This document shows, piece by piece, positions 1-6,375 of a DNA stretch of 18,012 bases (position 1 is the first letter of the stretch; every line of letters starts with the position of its first letter). This stretch comes from Dehalococcoidia bacterium (lineage in GTDB: Bacteria; Chloroflexota; Dehalococcoidia; Dehalococcoidales; G020351185). The stretch lies in the NCBI GenBank assembly GCA_030640385.1, contig DAOWJL010000061.1, positions 1-18,012 of the forward strand. Reading direction: 5' to 3'. The notes below the pieces were generated by a model. The model worked only from the letters and a program-made list of their open reading frames with translations. It was not told the origin of the DNA and ran no database searches. The translations under genes and the position numbers were made by a program.

Positions 1-91
1 CGGTAAATCTCATCGGCATTATGCATGTCTTATACCAGGGGCATTCCTTGCACTGCATTATGCTGTAGGCTTCATCTAAAACGTCACCCAT
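1..91 (-). CDS. Small cysteine-containing protein, N-terminal part only
   Basis: This is an ATG-started reading frame that runs off the left edge after 30 complete codons. A GGAG Shine-Dalgarno sequence lies about 8 bases upstream of the ATG at 91. The visible protein begins MGDVLDEAYSIMQCKECPWY and continues with KTC, so it contains a C-x2-C-x5-C cluster (Cys14, Cys17, Cys23) with Pro and Trp in between. Such spacing could bind zinc or an Fe-S centre, or be redox active, but nothing seen decides this. It lies 27 bases downstream of the thioredoxin-fold remnant on the same strand and may once have formed an operon with it. I do not recognise the family. The reading frame and start are fairly secure; the function is unknown. 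Confidence 0.55.
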   Translation of the reverse strand, partial: MGDVLDEAYSIMQCKECPWYKTCIMPMRFT

Positions 92-118
92 TATTATTCT
101 CCATATCTATACCAAAAT

Positions 119-352
119 TTAGGGCATTGTATAAACCAGATTAGATTCTATATCGGTAATGCTTGAAAACGGGCTGGCTCTTCCTAATTGAATTATACCA
201 TCTTTATCCATAAAGAAGGTAACCGGCACGTTAGAAACGCCATATTCAGCAGAAACTGCATCATCAATACCAAGAAGCGTCGGAAAGGAGAGGTTGCAGG
301 TTACGTACAGCTTGCCTTCGGGAAAAAAGCTTGACAAAAAATATGAAAATAG
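119..352 (-). pseudogene. 5'-truncated TlpA/redoxin-like thioredoxin-fold remnant
   Basis: The frame is open from 352 down to the TAA at 119. It encodes a C-terminal thioredoxin-fold half: a stretch like LSFPTLLGIDDAVSAEYGVS followed by NVPVTFFMDKDGII, which matches the cis-proline region and last strands of TlpA/ResA-type redoxins. The N-terminal half that carries the CxxC active site is absent. Upstream there is no ATG and no Shine-Dalgarno sequence; the only usable start is a TTG at 337, which lies inside the -35 region of the opposite-strand btu promoter. A family member would normally be about 140-190 residues; about 70 remain. I read it as a decayed gene whose 5' part was lost. A small TTG-initiated protein is possible but unlikely. 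Confidence 0.6.
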
Positions 353-359
353 CTATTGT
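331..359 (+). promoter_or_regulatory. Putative sigma-70-type promoter of the btuFCD riboswitch transcript
   Basis: A perfect -35 box TTGACA (331-336) is followed by a 17-base spacer and a -10 box TATTGT (354-359, four of six consensus bases). Transcription would start near 366, just ahead of the riboswitch. The boxes overlap the broken 5' end of the minus-strand redoxin remnant. The call rests on motif match and position only. Confidence 0.6.
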
Positions 360-382
360 AGATATACAATTTAATATCGGAC

Positions 383-535
383 GGCCGGAGGAGCCCGGAT
401 AACACCGGGCTTAACTGGAAAGCAAGTCGGTGAAAATCCGACGCAGTACCGCCTACTGTAACTGGTAATTATTTTACCAGAAGCCAGAACGCCAGCACCT
501 CCGGTTTAATAGAGCTCCGCGGGTTTGGAGGTGTG
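383..535 (+). promoter_or_regulatory. Cobalamin riboswitch
   Basis: The leader folds as a class-I cobalamin (B12) riboswitch. P1 pairs 385-391 with 498-504. P2 is the hairpin 393-398/405-410. The conserved GGTGAAAATCC core lies in a stem 426-430/438-442. P5 pairs 444-448 with 454-458 around loop CCGCC. P6 is the hairpin 462-468/474-480, followed by the B12-box-like AAGCCAGAACGCCAGCACC at 480-499. A hairpin with arms 515-518/527-530 has loop GCGGGTTT; its GCGG can pair with CCGC of L5, the L5-L13 kissing contact known for this class. An alternative pairing 496-502/527-533 competes with both P1 and the P13 stem. Ligand binding is expected to lower expression of btuFCD. Confidence 0.93.
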
Positions 536-559
536 ACATGTTTGGAGAAACATGAGACA

Positions 560-592
560 TTCCCTTGTCCTCGGACAAGGGAAATTTTATTT
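560..592 (+). terminator. Intrinsic terminator of the riboswitch expression platform
   Basis: A 10-bp perfect stem (560-569 with 574-583, loop CTCG) is followed by ATTTTATTT. It sits between the riboswitch and the btuF Shine-Dalgarno sequence, so B12-dependent premature termination is the likely mode of control. I found no clear anti-terminator pairing for either arm. A short hairpin at 537-554 lies between the aptamer and this stem. Confidence 0.8.
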
Positions 593-626
593 AGACGGGA
601 ATACTAAAATATAATCGGAGGATTTG

Positions 627-1544
627 ATGAATAGATTAGGTCTATTATTGCTGTCGTTAATTCTAACCATCTCGGTTTTAACGATGTCTGCTATCGGCTG
701 CGTCGAAAACGAGCCGAAAGCTTTTACATTGATTGACGACCTGGGACGGGAGGTCGGTATAGAGGGCAGTCCTTCCAGGATAGTATCGCTGGCGCCCAGC
801 AATACAGAGATACTGTTTGCCCTGGGGTTGGAGGATAAGGTATGTGGTGTTACCACCAACTGTAACTATCCGGCTGAAGCTATGGATAAGGAAAAGGTGG
901 GCGGTTTTACCGGAATAGACATAGAAAAAATAGTAGCCATAGCCCCGGACCTGATACTGGCGGAGGATATGCACAAGTATGAAGTTATCCCGGCGCTTGA
1001 ACGGCTTGGTTTTACCGTAATTGCCTTGGTGCCGCACAATCTTCAGGAGGTTATGGATTCCATAGAATTAATCGGCAGTATCACCGACACACAGGATAAG
1101 GCGGCGCAGATTGTTGAGGATATGCAGCAGAGAATACAGGCGATAACGGATATAACAGATGGGCTGACCGAAGAGGAAAAGGTCAGCGTATTGTATATCA
1201 TCTGGCACGAGCCGATAATGTCGGTAGGCAGCGATACCCGTATCCATGAGCTTATTGCAAAAGCCGGCGGCACAAATATTGCAGCTATCGCCGGTGAGGG
1301 CTACCCAACGCTAGCGCTGGAAGAGGTAATAAATATAAATCCGCAGGTAATAATAGTAGACAGTCAAGCATCGCTTGATTTCGTGCTGAACGAATCCAGA
1401 TTGAGTGGCGTTGCCGCACTTGTCGATAACAGGGTATACAGTATAGACCCCGACCTCACCAACCGCCCCACGCCGCGCATAGTTGAAGCCCTGGAGATAA
1501 TGGCAGAGATAATACAGCCCGGAATATTCTCTGCAGCTGAATAA
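627..1544 (+). CDS. btuF: Periplasmic cobalamin-binding lipoprotein BtuF
   Basis: This is a substrate-binding protein of a BtuFCD-type ABC importer, 305 residues with the ATG at 627. That start has CGGAGG five bases upstream and is preferred over the TTG codon directly before it. A signal peptide (about 1-24) ends in a lipobox-like SAIGC, so Cys25 should be lipidated and the protein anchored outside the membrane. The mature part has the class-III binding-protein signature: PSRIVSLAPSNTEILFALGL near residues 50-70, then FTGIDIEKIVAIAPDLILAE. The family also binds haem or ferric siderophores. Here the B12 riboswitch in front of the gene makes cobalamin or another corrinoid the likely ligand. 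It is first in the btuFCD operon; btuC starts 9 bases after its stop. Confidence 0.9.
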   Translation: MNRLGLLLLSLILTISVLTMSAIGCVENEPKAFTLIDDLGREVGIEGSPSRIVSLAPSNTEILFALGLEDKVCGVTTNCNYPAEAMDKEKVGGFTGIDIEKIVAIAPDLILAEDMHKYEVIPALERLGFTVIALVPHNLQEVMDSIELIGSITDTQDKAAQIVEDMQQRIQAITDITDGLTEEEKVSVLYIIWHEPIMSVGSDTRIHELIAKAGGTNIAAIAGEGYPTLALEEVININPQVIIVDSQASLDFVLNESRLSGVAALVDNRVYSIDPDLTNRPTPRIVEALEIMAEIIQPGIFSAAE

Positions 1545-1553
1545 AGAAGATAT

Positions 1554-2645
1554 ATGTTATCACAGCAGATAGAAATACCTGTTATGGATAAGCAACCGAA
1601 GGGATTGCTCTATCCGAAGTGGCGCAGCCGCATAATTGCCATTATAGGGCTGTTGGCTTTGCTTCTACTGGTAATCGTTTTTGCCACCTCTATCGGCAGC
1701 GTGGAAATCCCGTTCGGCACTACACTAACCATACTGGTTTCAAAACTGCCCTTTATTAACATAACGCCAAGCTGGGATGACAACATAGAAACAATAGTCT
1801 GGGCTATCCGCCTGCCCAGGGTGATTTTAGCCGGTTTGGTCGGGGCCGCTCTGGCGCTGGCCGGGGCTACCTACCAGGGGCTTTTCCGTAATCCTCTGGC
1901 AGACCCCTACCTCATCGGAGTAGCCCAGGGAGCGGCTCTGGGAGCCGTAATCGGTTTCCTGATACCGGTTAGCGGGGTAGGCATGGGTATCGGACTGGTG
2001 CCCGTTCTGGCTTTTGTCGGGGCACTACTCAGTGTAACTGTTGTCTATCTCATTGCCAGAGTGGGCAAGACAGTGCCGGTGACCACCCTTATTCTGGCAG
2101 GGGTGGCTCTGGGAGCTTTACTGGGTGCCATAGTCGCCTATTTAGCCATTACCAGTGGACAACTGCTGCATGGGATTATGTTCTGGCTTGCCGGCAGCTT
2201 CTCCTTGAGCCAGTGGTTAGAGGTAAAGATAGTTTTACCTGTAATCGCAGCAGGGGCAATATTGATCCTTCTGTTTTCACGAATGCTAAATATAATGCAA
2301 CTTGACGAGGAACAGGCTCAGCAATTGGGAATCAATGTGGAAAGGTTAAAGATATTTCTACTGGCGGCGGCAACAATGGTTACCGCCGCCGCCGTTTCTT
2401 TTGTCGGTATCATCGGTTTTGTGGGCATAATAACACCTCACGCCGTGCGCCTTATCTGGGGGCCGGATTACCGCTTCCTGTTGCCGCTGTCTCTCATAAG
2501 CGGTGCTATATTCCTCATTCTTGCCGATGTTTTGGCACGGACTTTAGTGGCGCCCTCCGAGATACCGATAGGTGTAATAACGGCTTTATGCGGGGCACCC
2601 TTCTTTCTTTATCTACTTCGCCGAAGGGCAAAAATGCTATTTTGA
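1554..2645 (+). CDS. btuC: Cobalamin ABC transporter permease BtuC (FecCD family)
   Basis: This 363-residue polytopic membrane protein has about ten hydrophobic segments, as in BtuC/FhuB/FepD permeases. Family-typical stretches are RLPRVILAGLVGAALALAGA (about 87-106), followed by TYQGLFRNPLADPYLIGVAQ, where the glycine-rich LADPxxLG region is diagnostic. Near the C-terminus GIIGFVGIITPHAVRLIWGP forms the loop that contacts the ATPase. The N-terminus has a hydrophilic extension of about 25 residues before the first membrane helix; an internal ATG at 1584 is an alternative start, so the exact 5' end is uncertain. It would form a dimer in the membrane and pass corrinoid delivered by BtuF. It lies between btuF and btuD with gaps of 9 and 7 bases. 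Confidence 0.9.
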   Translation: MLSQQIEIPVMDKQPKGLLYPKWRSRIIAIIGLLALLLLVIVFATSIGSVEIPFGTTLTILVSKLPFINITPSWDDNIETIVWAIRLPRVILAGLVGAALALAGATYQGLFRNPLADPYLIGVAQGAALGAVIGFLIPVSGVGMGIGLVPVLAFVGALLSVTVVYLIARVGKTVPVTTLILAGVALGALLGAIVAYLAITSGQLLHGIMFWLAGSFSLSQWLEVKIVLPVIAAGAILILLFSRMLNIMQLDEEQAQQLGINVERLKIFLLAAATMVTAAAVSFVGIIGFVGIITPHAVRLIWGPDYRFLLPLSLISGAIFLILADVLARTLVAPSEIPIGVITALCGAPFFLYLLRRRAKMLF

Positions 2646-2652
2646 GGAAGAT

Positions 2653-3459
2653 ATGGTTGAGTTAAAGCTGCAGAATGTAACCCTTGGCTACTGGCGAAGA
2701 CCTGTGGTGCAGGATATAACCTTTGAGGTAAAGCCAGGCGAAATGCTCGGTATTGTCGGGGCGAACGGTTGCGGTAAATCGACGATAATAAAATCTTTGG
2801 TAAGGATTATAAAGCCGTATTCAGGCGATATACTCCTGAATGGTAAAGATTTATCAAGAATACCCAGAAGAGAGCTTTCTCGCTTGCTGGGCGTAGTACC
2901 CCAGATGCCACTTTTACCAAGCACATTTACCGCCTTTGAGATAGTGCTTATGGGTAGAAACCCGCACCTCGGGTTGCTTCAATATGAGGGCAAAAAGGAC
3001 ACAACAATTGTCTGGCAGGCCATGGAAGAGACATCAACGCAACACCTTGCCAGCCGCAGAATCGGGCAGCTTTCCGGTGGAGAGATACAAAGTATTGTTG
3101 TTGCCCGCGTCCTGGCGCAGCAAACAAAAGGCATCCTTTTAGATGAACCGACGGCCAACCTTGATATAGGGCGACAGATTGAAATTCTGGATTTGATAAA
3201 AGGGCTTTGCCTGAAGGATAACCTGACAGTGGTCATTGCGATGCACGAACTTAACCTGGCGACGCAATACTGCGACCGCCTGGTATTGATAAACAAGGGG
3301 CGAATACACTGCCAGGGAGAACCAAAAGAGGTAATCACTGAGGAGAATATAAGCCAGGTATATGGCTCGGGTAACTATATTGAATCTCATCCGTTGAGTG
3401 GGTTGCCGGTGGTATTACCTACTGCTGGAAGCAGTAAAAAGAATAGAGGCAATACTTGA
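2653..3459 (+). CDS. btuD: Cobalamin ABC transporter ATPase BtuD
   Basis: This 268-residue ABC ATPase powers the BtuC channel from the cytoplasmic side. All nucleotide-binding motifs are intact: Walker A GANGCGKST (36-44), Q-loop Gln85, signature LSGGE (141-145), Walker B GILLDEPT (161-168), D-loop NLD and the switch His199 in AMHELN. The order and lengths match FecE/BtuD-type importer ATPases. The ATG follows a GAGGA Shine-Dalgarno sequence within the end of btuC, which indicates translational coupling. Its stop lies only 17 bases from the stop of the convergent thioredoxin gene, and I see no terminator between them. Substrate specificity is inferred from the riboswitch, not from the ATPase itself. 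Confidence 0.9.
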   Translation: MVELKLQNVTLGYWRRPVVQDITFEVKPGEMLGIVGANGCGKSTIIKSLVRIIKPYSGDILLNGKDLSRIPRRELSRLLGVVPQMPLLPSTFTAFEIVLMGRNPHLGLLQYEGKKDTTIVWQAMEETSTQHLASRRIGQLSGGEIQSIVVARVLAQQTKGILLDEPTANLDIGRQIEILDLIKGLCLKDNLTVVIAMHELNLATQYCDRLVLINKGRIHCQGEPKEVITEENISQVYGSGNYIESHPLSGLPVVLPTAGSSKKNRGNT

Positions 3460-3476
3460 CATATACCCTTTGCTGG

Positions 3477-3794
3477 TTAGAGAAGATCGTCTATTTTAGC
3501 CTGTAAAGTTGATTCCGGCACGGCACCGATAACGGTGTCTATAACTTTACCATCCCTGAAAAACATAAGGGTAGGTATTGACATAACTCTATATTGAGAG
3601 GCTGTCTTCTGGTTTTCATCAACATTTATTTTGCAGAACTTTAGCTTCCCCTTGTTTTTCTCAGATAGACTCTCAACCACTGGACTAACCATACGGCATG
3701 GCCCGCACCAGGGCGCCCATAGATCCAGAAGTACCGGCTGGGTAGATTTCAAAACTTCTTTTTCAAAGGTCTGGTCGGTAATATCTAGAACCAT
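3477..3794 (-). CDS. trxA: Thioredoxin
   Basis: This is a complete 105-residue classical thioredoxin, the cytoplasmic dithiol reductant. It has the active site WCGPC (Trp29, Cys30, Cys33), the buried Asp24 equivalent in LLDLWAPW, and the cis-proline in MSIPTLMF (Pro74). Length and motifs are standard for TrxA. The ATG at 3794 has AAGGAG about 9 bases upstream. It is monocistronic with its own promoter and converges on btuD. No thioredoxin reductase gene lies in the window. It is unrelated by strand or spacing to the acs operon. Confidence 0.95.
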   Translation of the reverse strand: MVLDITDQTFEKEVLKSTQPVLLDLWAPWCGPCRMVSPVVESLSEKNKGKLKFCKINVDENQKTASQYRVMSIPTLMFFRDGKVIDTVIGAVPESTLQAKIDDLL

Positions 3795-3830
3795 CTATAT
3801 AGTCTCCTTCTAGCTTATGATTATGCATCT

Positions 3831-3859
3831 ATAGTAGAGAGTTATGCTATCTGTGTCAA
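3831..3859 (-). promoter_or_regulatory. Putative sigma-70-type promoter of trxA
   Basis: On the minus strand a perfect -35 TTGACA (3859-3854) is separated by exactly 17 bases from TACTAT (3836-3831, four of six -10 bases). Predicted transcription starts near 3824, about 30 bases before the trxA ATG and its Shine-Dalgarno sequence. Confidence 0.6.
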
Positions 3860-3920
3860 GGAAACAATATATATTAAAGAAAGCTGAATATAAATATTTT
3901 GGACTATCTGACTAATAATA

Positions 3921-3949
3921 TTGACAACTGGCTTTAGTAAGATTAAAAT
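3921..3949 (+). promoter_or_regulatory. Putative strong sigma-70-type promoter of the glmM remnant
   Basis: A perfect -35 TTGACA (3921-3926), a 17-base spacer and TAAAAT (3944-3949, five of six -10 bases) end only 9 bases before the ATG at 3959. A start site seven bases past the -10 box would fall near 3956, leaving almost no leader. No Shine-Dalgarno sequence precedes the ATG, so the transcript would be essentially leaderless. Confidence 0.65.
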
Positions 3950-3958
3950 CGGTTCGTT

Positions 3959-4309
3959 ATGTCATTATTTGGCATATCGGGAATCAGAGCCGTTGTGGAC
4001 AGCTGGCTAATCCAGCTGGCTTTAAAGGTCGGCCTTGTGGTGGGCGAGAAAAGCAATAATGTAATCATCGGTTGTGACACAAGGACTTCATCAAGTTCCA
4101 TAAAGCAGGCAGTTATAGCCGGATTACTGGCAGCCGGTTCAAGATGCTGTGATGCCGGTGTAGTACCGACGCCGACACTGGCTCTGGCTGCAAAGGATTT
4201 TGATACCGGGGTGATGATTACTGCTTCACATAATCCACCGGAGTATAACGGTATAAAATTGCTGAATCCAGATGGCTCTGCCTTTGATAAAAATCCAGCA
4301 GATTCTTGA
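3959..4309 (+). pseudogene. glmM: N-terminal fragment of phosphoglucosamine mutase GlmM
   Basis: The fragment encodes the first domain of an alpha-D-phosphohexomutase of the archaeal-like GlmM group. It starts MSLFGISGIRAV, has the substrate-contact region IIGCDTRTSS, and contains the catalytic serine loop GVMITASHNPPEYNGIKLLN. GlmM enzymes have about 440-460 residues; here only about 110 remain before the frame runs into foreign sequence near 4285 and stops at 4309. Domains 2-4 are missing, so it cannot act as a mutase, which interconverts glucosamine-6-phosphate and glucosamine-1-phosphate for cell-envelope precursors. It abuts, in another frame, the 3' end of glmS, the gene for the preceding step. 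The promoter and the start codon survive. An internal deletion through adjacent glmM and glmS genes explains this best; a misassembly is the main alternative. Confidence 0.8.
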
Positions 4310-4790
4310 TAACAAATCAAAAATCAAGAAATGTGGTAAATATTTATCTAATTATAATGATGTTTTCTTTATCGGCAGGGGTATCAATTATCCTATAGCT
4401 TTAGAGGGAGCATTGAAGCTTAAGGAGGTTTCTTATATACATGCAGAGGGTTATGCCGCCGGGGAACTAAAACATGGTCCATTTGCCCTACTTGGCAAAG
4501 ATACTTCGGTAGTTGCCATTGTGGCTAAAGATAACACGTTTGACGCCATGATAAATAATATAAGGGAAATAAAGGCAAGGGGAGCGCCGGTGATAGTGGT
4601 TTCCGAAGAAGAAAACGGGGCTGTTAGTGAATTGGCTGATTATGTGATAACAATACCGACGGTTGATTATATATTTTCACCGGTAGTAAATGTCGTAGCC
4701 CTGCAATTACTGGCTTACTATACAGCCAGGGAGAGAGGCTGCCCTATAGACTTACCGCGAAATCTGGCAAAGAGTGTGACTGTGGAGTAG
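4272..4790 (+). pseudogene. glmS: C-terminal SIS-domain fragment of GlmS
   Basis: From about 4285 to 4790 the sequence encodes the last isomerase (SIS) domain of glutamine-fructose-6-phosphate aminotransferase. Clear GlmS hallmarks are FFIGRGINYPIALEGALKLK, then EVSYIHAEGYAAGELKHGP, and the family-defining C-terminus PRNLAKSVTVE. Only about 165 of roughly 600 residues remain. The N-terminal glutaminase domain and the first SIS domain are gone. The ATG at 4272 lies inside glmM sequence in a different frame, and the first residues after it are not GlmS-like, so it is not a native start. Relative to glmM the frame is shifted by +1, so no simple fusion protein is made. The conserved residues are well kept, which suggests a recent event. 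Confidence 0.8.
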
Positions 4791-4815
4791 CCGAGGAAAG
4801 CAGCCCTCTTATTTT

Positions 4816-5475
4816 TTAAAGTTCCCTTGAGAATCTTACCAGCTTCCAGGCGATAATCTCACAAAGAACGGTAATATCTTCGGCTGGCAGGTAGCCTGAT
4901 ATATTGCCGTCAAACAGGATATTACCCTCGGGGGCGAGCTCATCATCTCCGTACCACAATACAAGAGTCAGCGGCACCCGCTGGAAAGCATTGATTGTTA
5001 CAGATAAATCACCGAAATCAGCCTTGATTCCGCCCAGCTTGGCAGCAGAATCAAGCAGTTTATGCGGTTTTTTGCCGAAGTTTTCAAGCAGGGGCTTGAT
5101 AGCTCTCTTGTAGAAGGTAGGGAAATAAGTGGCTCCATCTGGTATTTCTTTGTAGGTTATCTTTTTGCCTGTAGGCGGGCTGCCATCGGCATTTGTAAAA
5201 TAATGAAGCATCAACAGCCTGTCTCTCGGTTGAACCGTTTCAAGGCTACATGGGGGAAAGATATCTATCTCTGGTAATGTAATAAGGTAGCAATTGCCAA
5301 GATAATCAAGGAAGATCGTCTTTTTGCCATTTATATATTTAAAAGAAGCACCGGCCTTCTTACACTGCTCTTCTACATTAATACTGGCTAAGTTTTCATT
5401 AACCAGTTTAAGAGCCATTTCAAGGCCGTATTTGTAGTCTTTTTGATCTGGAGGGATTAAATTCTTTCCTTCCAT
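4816..5475 (-). CDS. DUF3786 family protein of the acetyl-CoA pathway operon
   Basis: This is a soluble protein of 219 residues from the ATG at 5475. A TTG at 5496, overlapping the acsE stop, would add seven residues; neither start has a clear Shine-Dalgarno sequence, so translation is probably coupled to acsE. I recognise it as DUF3786-like from the early YKYGLEMALKLVNENLASIN segment, the TIFLDYLGNCYLI segment and the C-terminal GYLPAEDITVLCEIIAWKL, with a basic central part. No signal peptide, membrane helix or cysteine cluster is visible. From memory, members occur in anaerobes with corrinoid-dependent one-carbon pathways, and their function is unknown. As last gene of the acs operon it may help assemble or repair CODH/ACS or the corrinoid protein; that is inference from context alone. 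Confidence 0.75.
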   Translation of the reverse strand: MEGKNLIPPDQKDYKYGLEMALKLVNENLASINVEEQCKKAGASFKYINGKKTIFLDYLGNCYLITLPEIDIFPPCSLETVQPRDRLLMLHYFTNADGSPPTGKKITYKEIPDGATYFPTFYKRAIKPLLENFGKKPHKLLDSAAKLGGIKADFGDLSVTINAFQRVPLTLVLWYGDDELAPEGNILFDGNISGYLPAEDITVLCEIIAWKLVRFSREL

Positions 5476-5485
5476 TTTAGTTGAT

Positions 5486-6364
5486 TTAAATCTCAAGCCA
5501 GGAATTTGAAAAAAGCGATTCGCCGTTAAGAACGCGAACGGTTTTTACGTATTCTACTTGCTTAAGGTTTAGTGAAGATATATTAGGTTTTTCCCCATCC
5601 ATCATACGATGTACCAGGCTGACAATATCGGGCATCTCACCCTTGGCCAATCTTATCAGCTCTTCATCAAAAGCATCAATTATGGCTGAGTAGATACCAT
5701 ACTTCATCAGCATTGCCAGATAGGTGCGGTTTAGATAAGGCCTGAGATGCGACGGTGCGCCGTTGGAGACGTTTGACAGGCCGACGATTGATTTGCAGCC
5801 GGGGGCAATTTCAGCCAGCATACTCATAAACTCAAGGCAGGCTTTGAGCTGGTTTATATCGACACTGATCGGTGTTACGATAGGGTCTATCCATATATTT
5901 TCATTGGGGATACCCAGCTGGTTTGCCTGGTAGATAAGGTCAACGGCAAGCATACACCTTTCGTTGGCATCGCGGGGCATACCCTCCACTCCCCAGAGGA
6001 GACCTATCATATGGGCATTATACTGCTTCGCCATAGGCAGGACTTTTTCAAGCCTTTCCGGTTGCAGCGATACCGAGTTGATTAATGCCCTGCCTTTACA
6101 GGCTTTAAGGCCGGCTTCGGTGGCAACAGGATTTGTAGTATCCAGGGAAAGAGGCTTATCGGTAACCGCCTGCACGGTATCTACAAGCCATGACATAAGT
6201 TCATCGCCGGCTTTACGGGCTGGTCCGATGTTCAGGTCAAGGTAATCGATACCGGCTGCTGCTTCAGCCTTAGCCATTTTCTTTATTGGTTCGGGGTTTC
6301 TTTCCCTTAATGCAGGGCCTATCGTTTTAGAGATAATGTTTATATTTTCGCCGACAAGTATCAT
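5486..6364 (-). CDS. acsE: Methyl-tetrahydrofolate:corrinoid/Fe-S protein methyltransferase AcsE
   Basis: The enzyme moves the methyl group of 5-methyl-THF to Co(I) of the AcsC/AcsD corrinoid protein. It is 292 residues from the ATG at 6364, which has AGGGGG six bases upstream; the in-frame GTG at 6388 lies inside acsC and is rejected. The fold is a dihydropteroate-synthase-like TIM barrel. Folate-binding residues align with the Moorella enzyme at the same numbers: Asp75 in LSLDTTNP, Asn96 in INSVS, Asp160 in WIDPIVTP, and Asn198 (Moorella Asn199) in GLSNVSNGAP. The Moorella protein has about 262 residues; here about 30 extra residues form a C-terminal tail ending SNSWLEI. The gene starts 11 bases after acsC. 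Confidence 0.93.
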   Translation of the reverse strand: MILVGENINIISKTIGPALRERNPEPIKKMAKAEAAAGIDYLDLNIGPARKAGDELMSWLVDTVQAVTDKPLSLDTTNPVATEAGLKACKGRALINSVSLQPERLEKVLPMAKQYNAHMIGLLWGVEGMPRDANERCMLAVDLIYQANQLGIPNENIWIDPIVTPISVDINQLKACLEFMSMLAEIAPGCKSIVGLSNVSNGAPSHLRPYLNRTYLAMLMKYGIYSAIIDAFDEELIRLAKGEMPDIVSLVHRMMDGEKPNISSLNLKQVEYVKTVRVLNGESLFSNSWLEI

Positions 6365-6375
6365 GGTTGTCCCCC

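Noticed and set aside
4272..4309. Programmed frameshift joining glmM and glmS into one protein
   Set aside because: Most of both proteins is missing, no slippery sequence with a stimulatory structure is evident, and the two domains come from different enzymes cut mid-fold. Deletion is the simpler account.
4793..4815. Possible intrinsic terminator after the glmS fragment
   Set aside because: The stem is only four base pairs (GAGG/CCTC) before a T-rich run. It is too weak to annotate in either direction.
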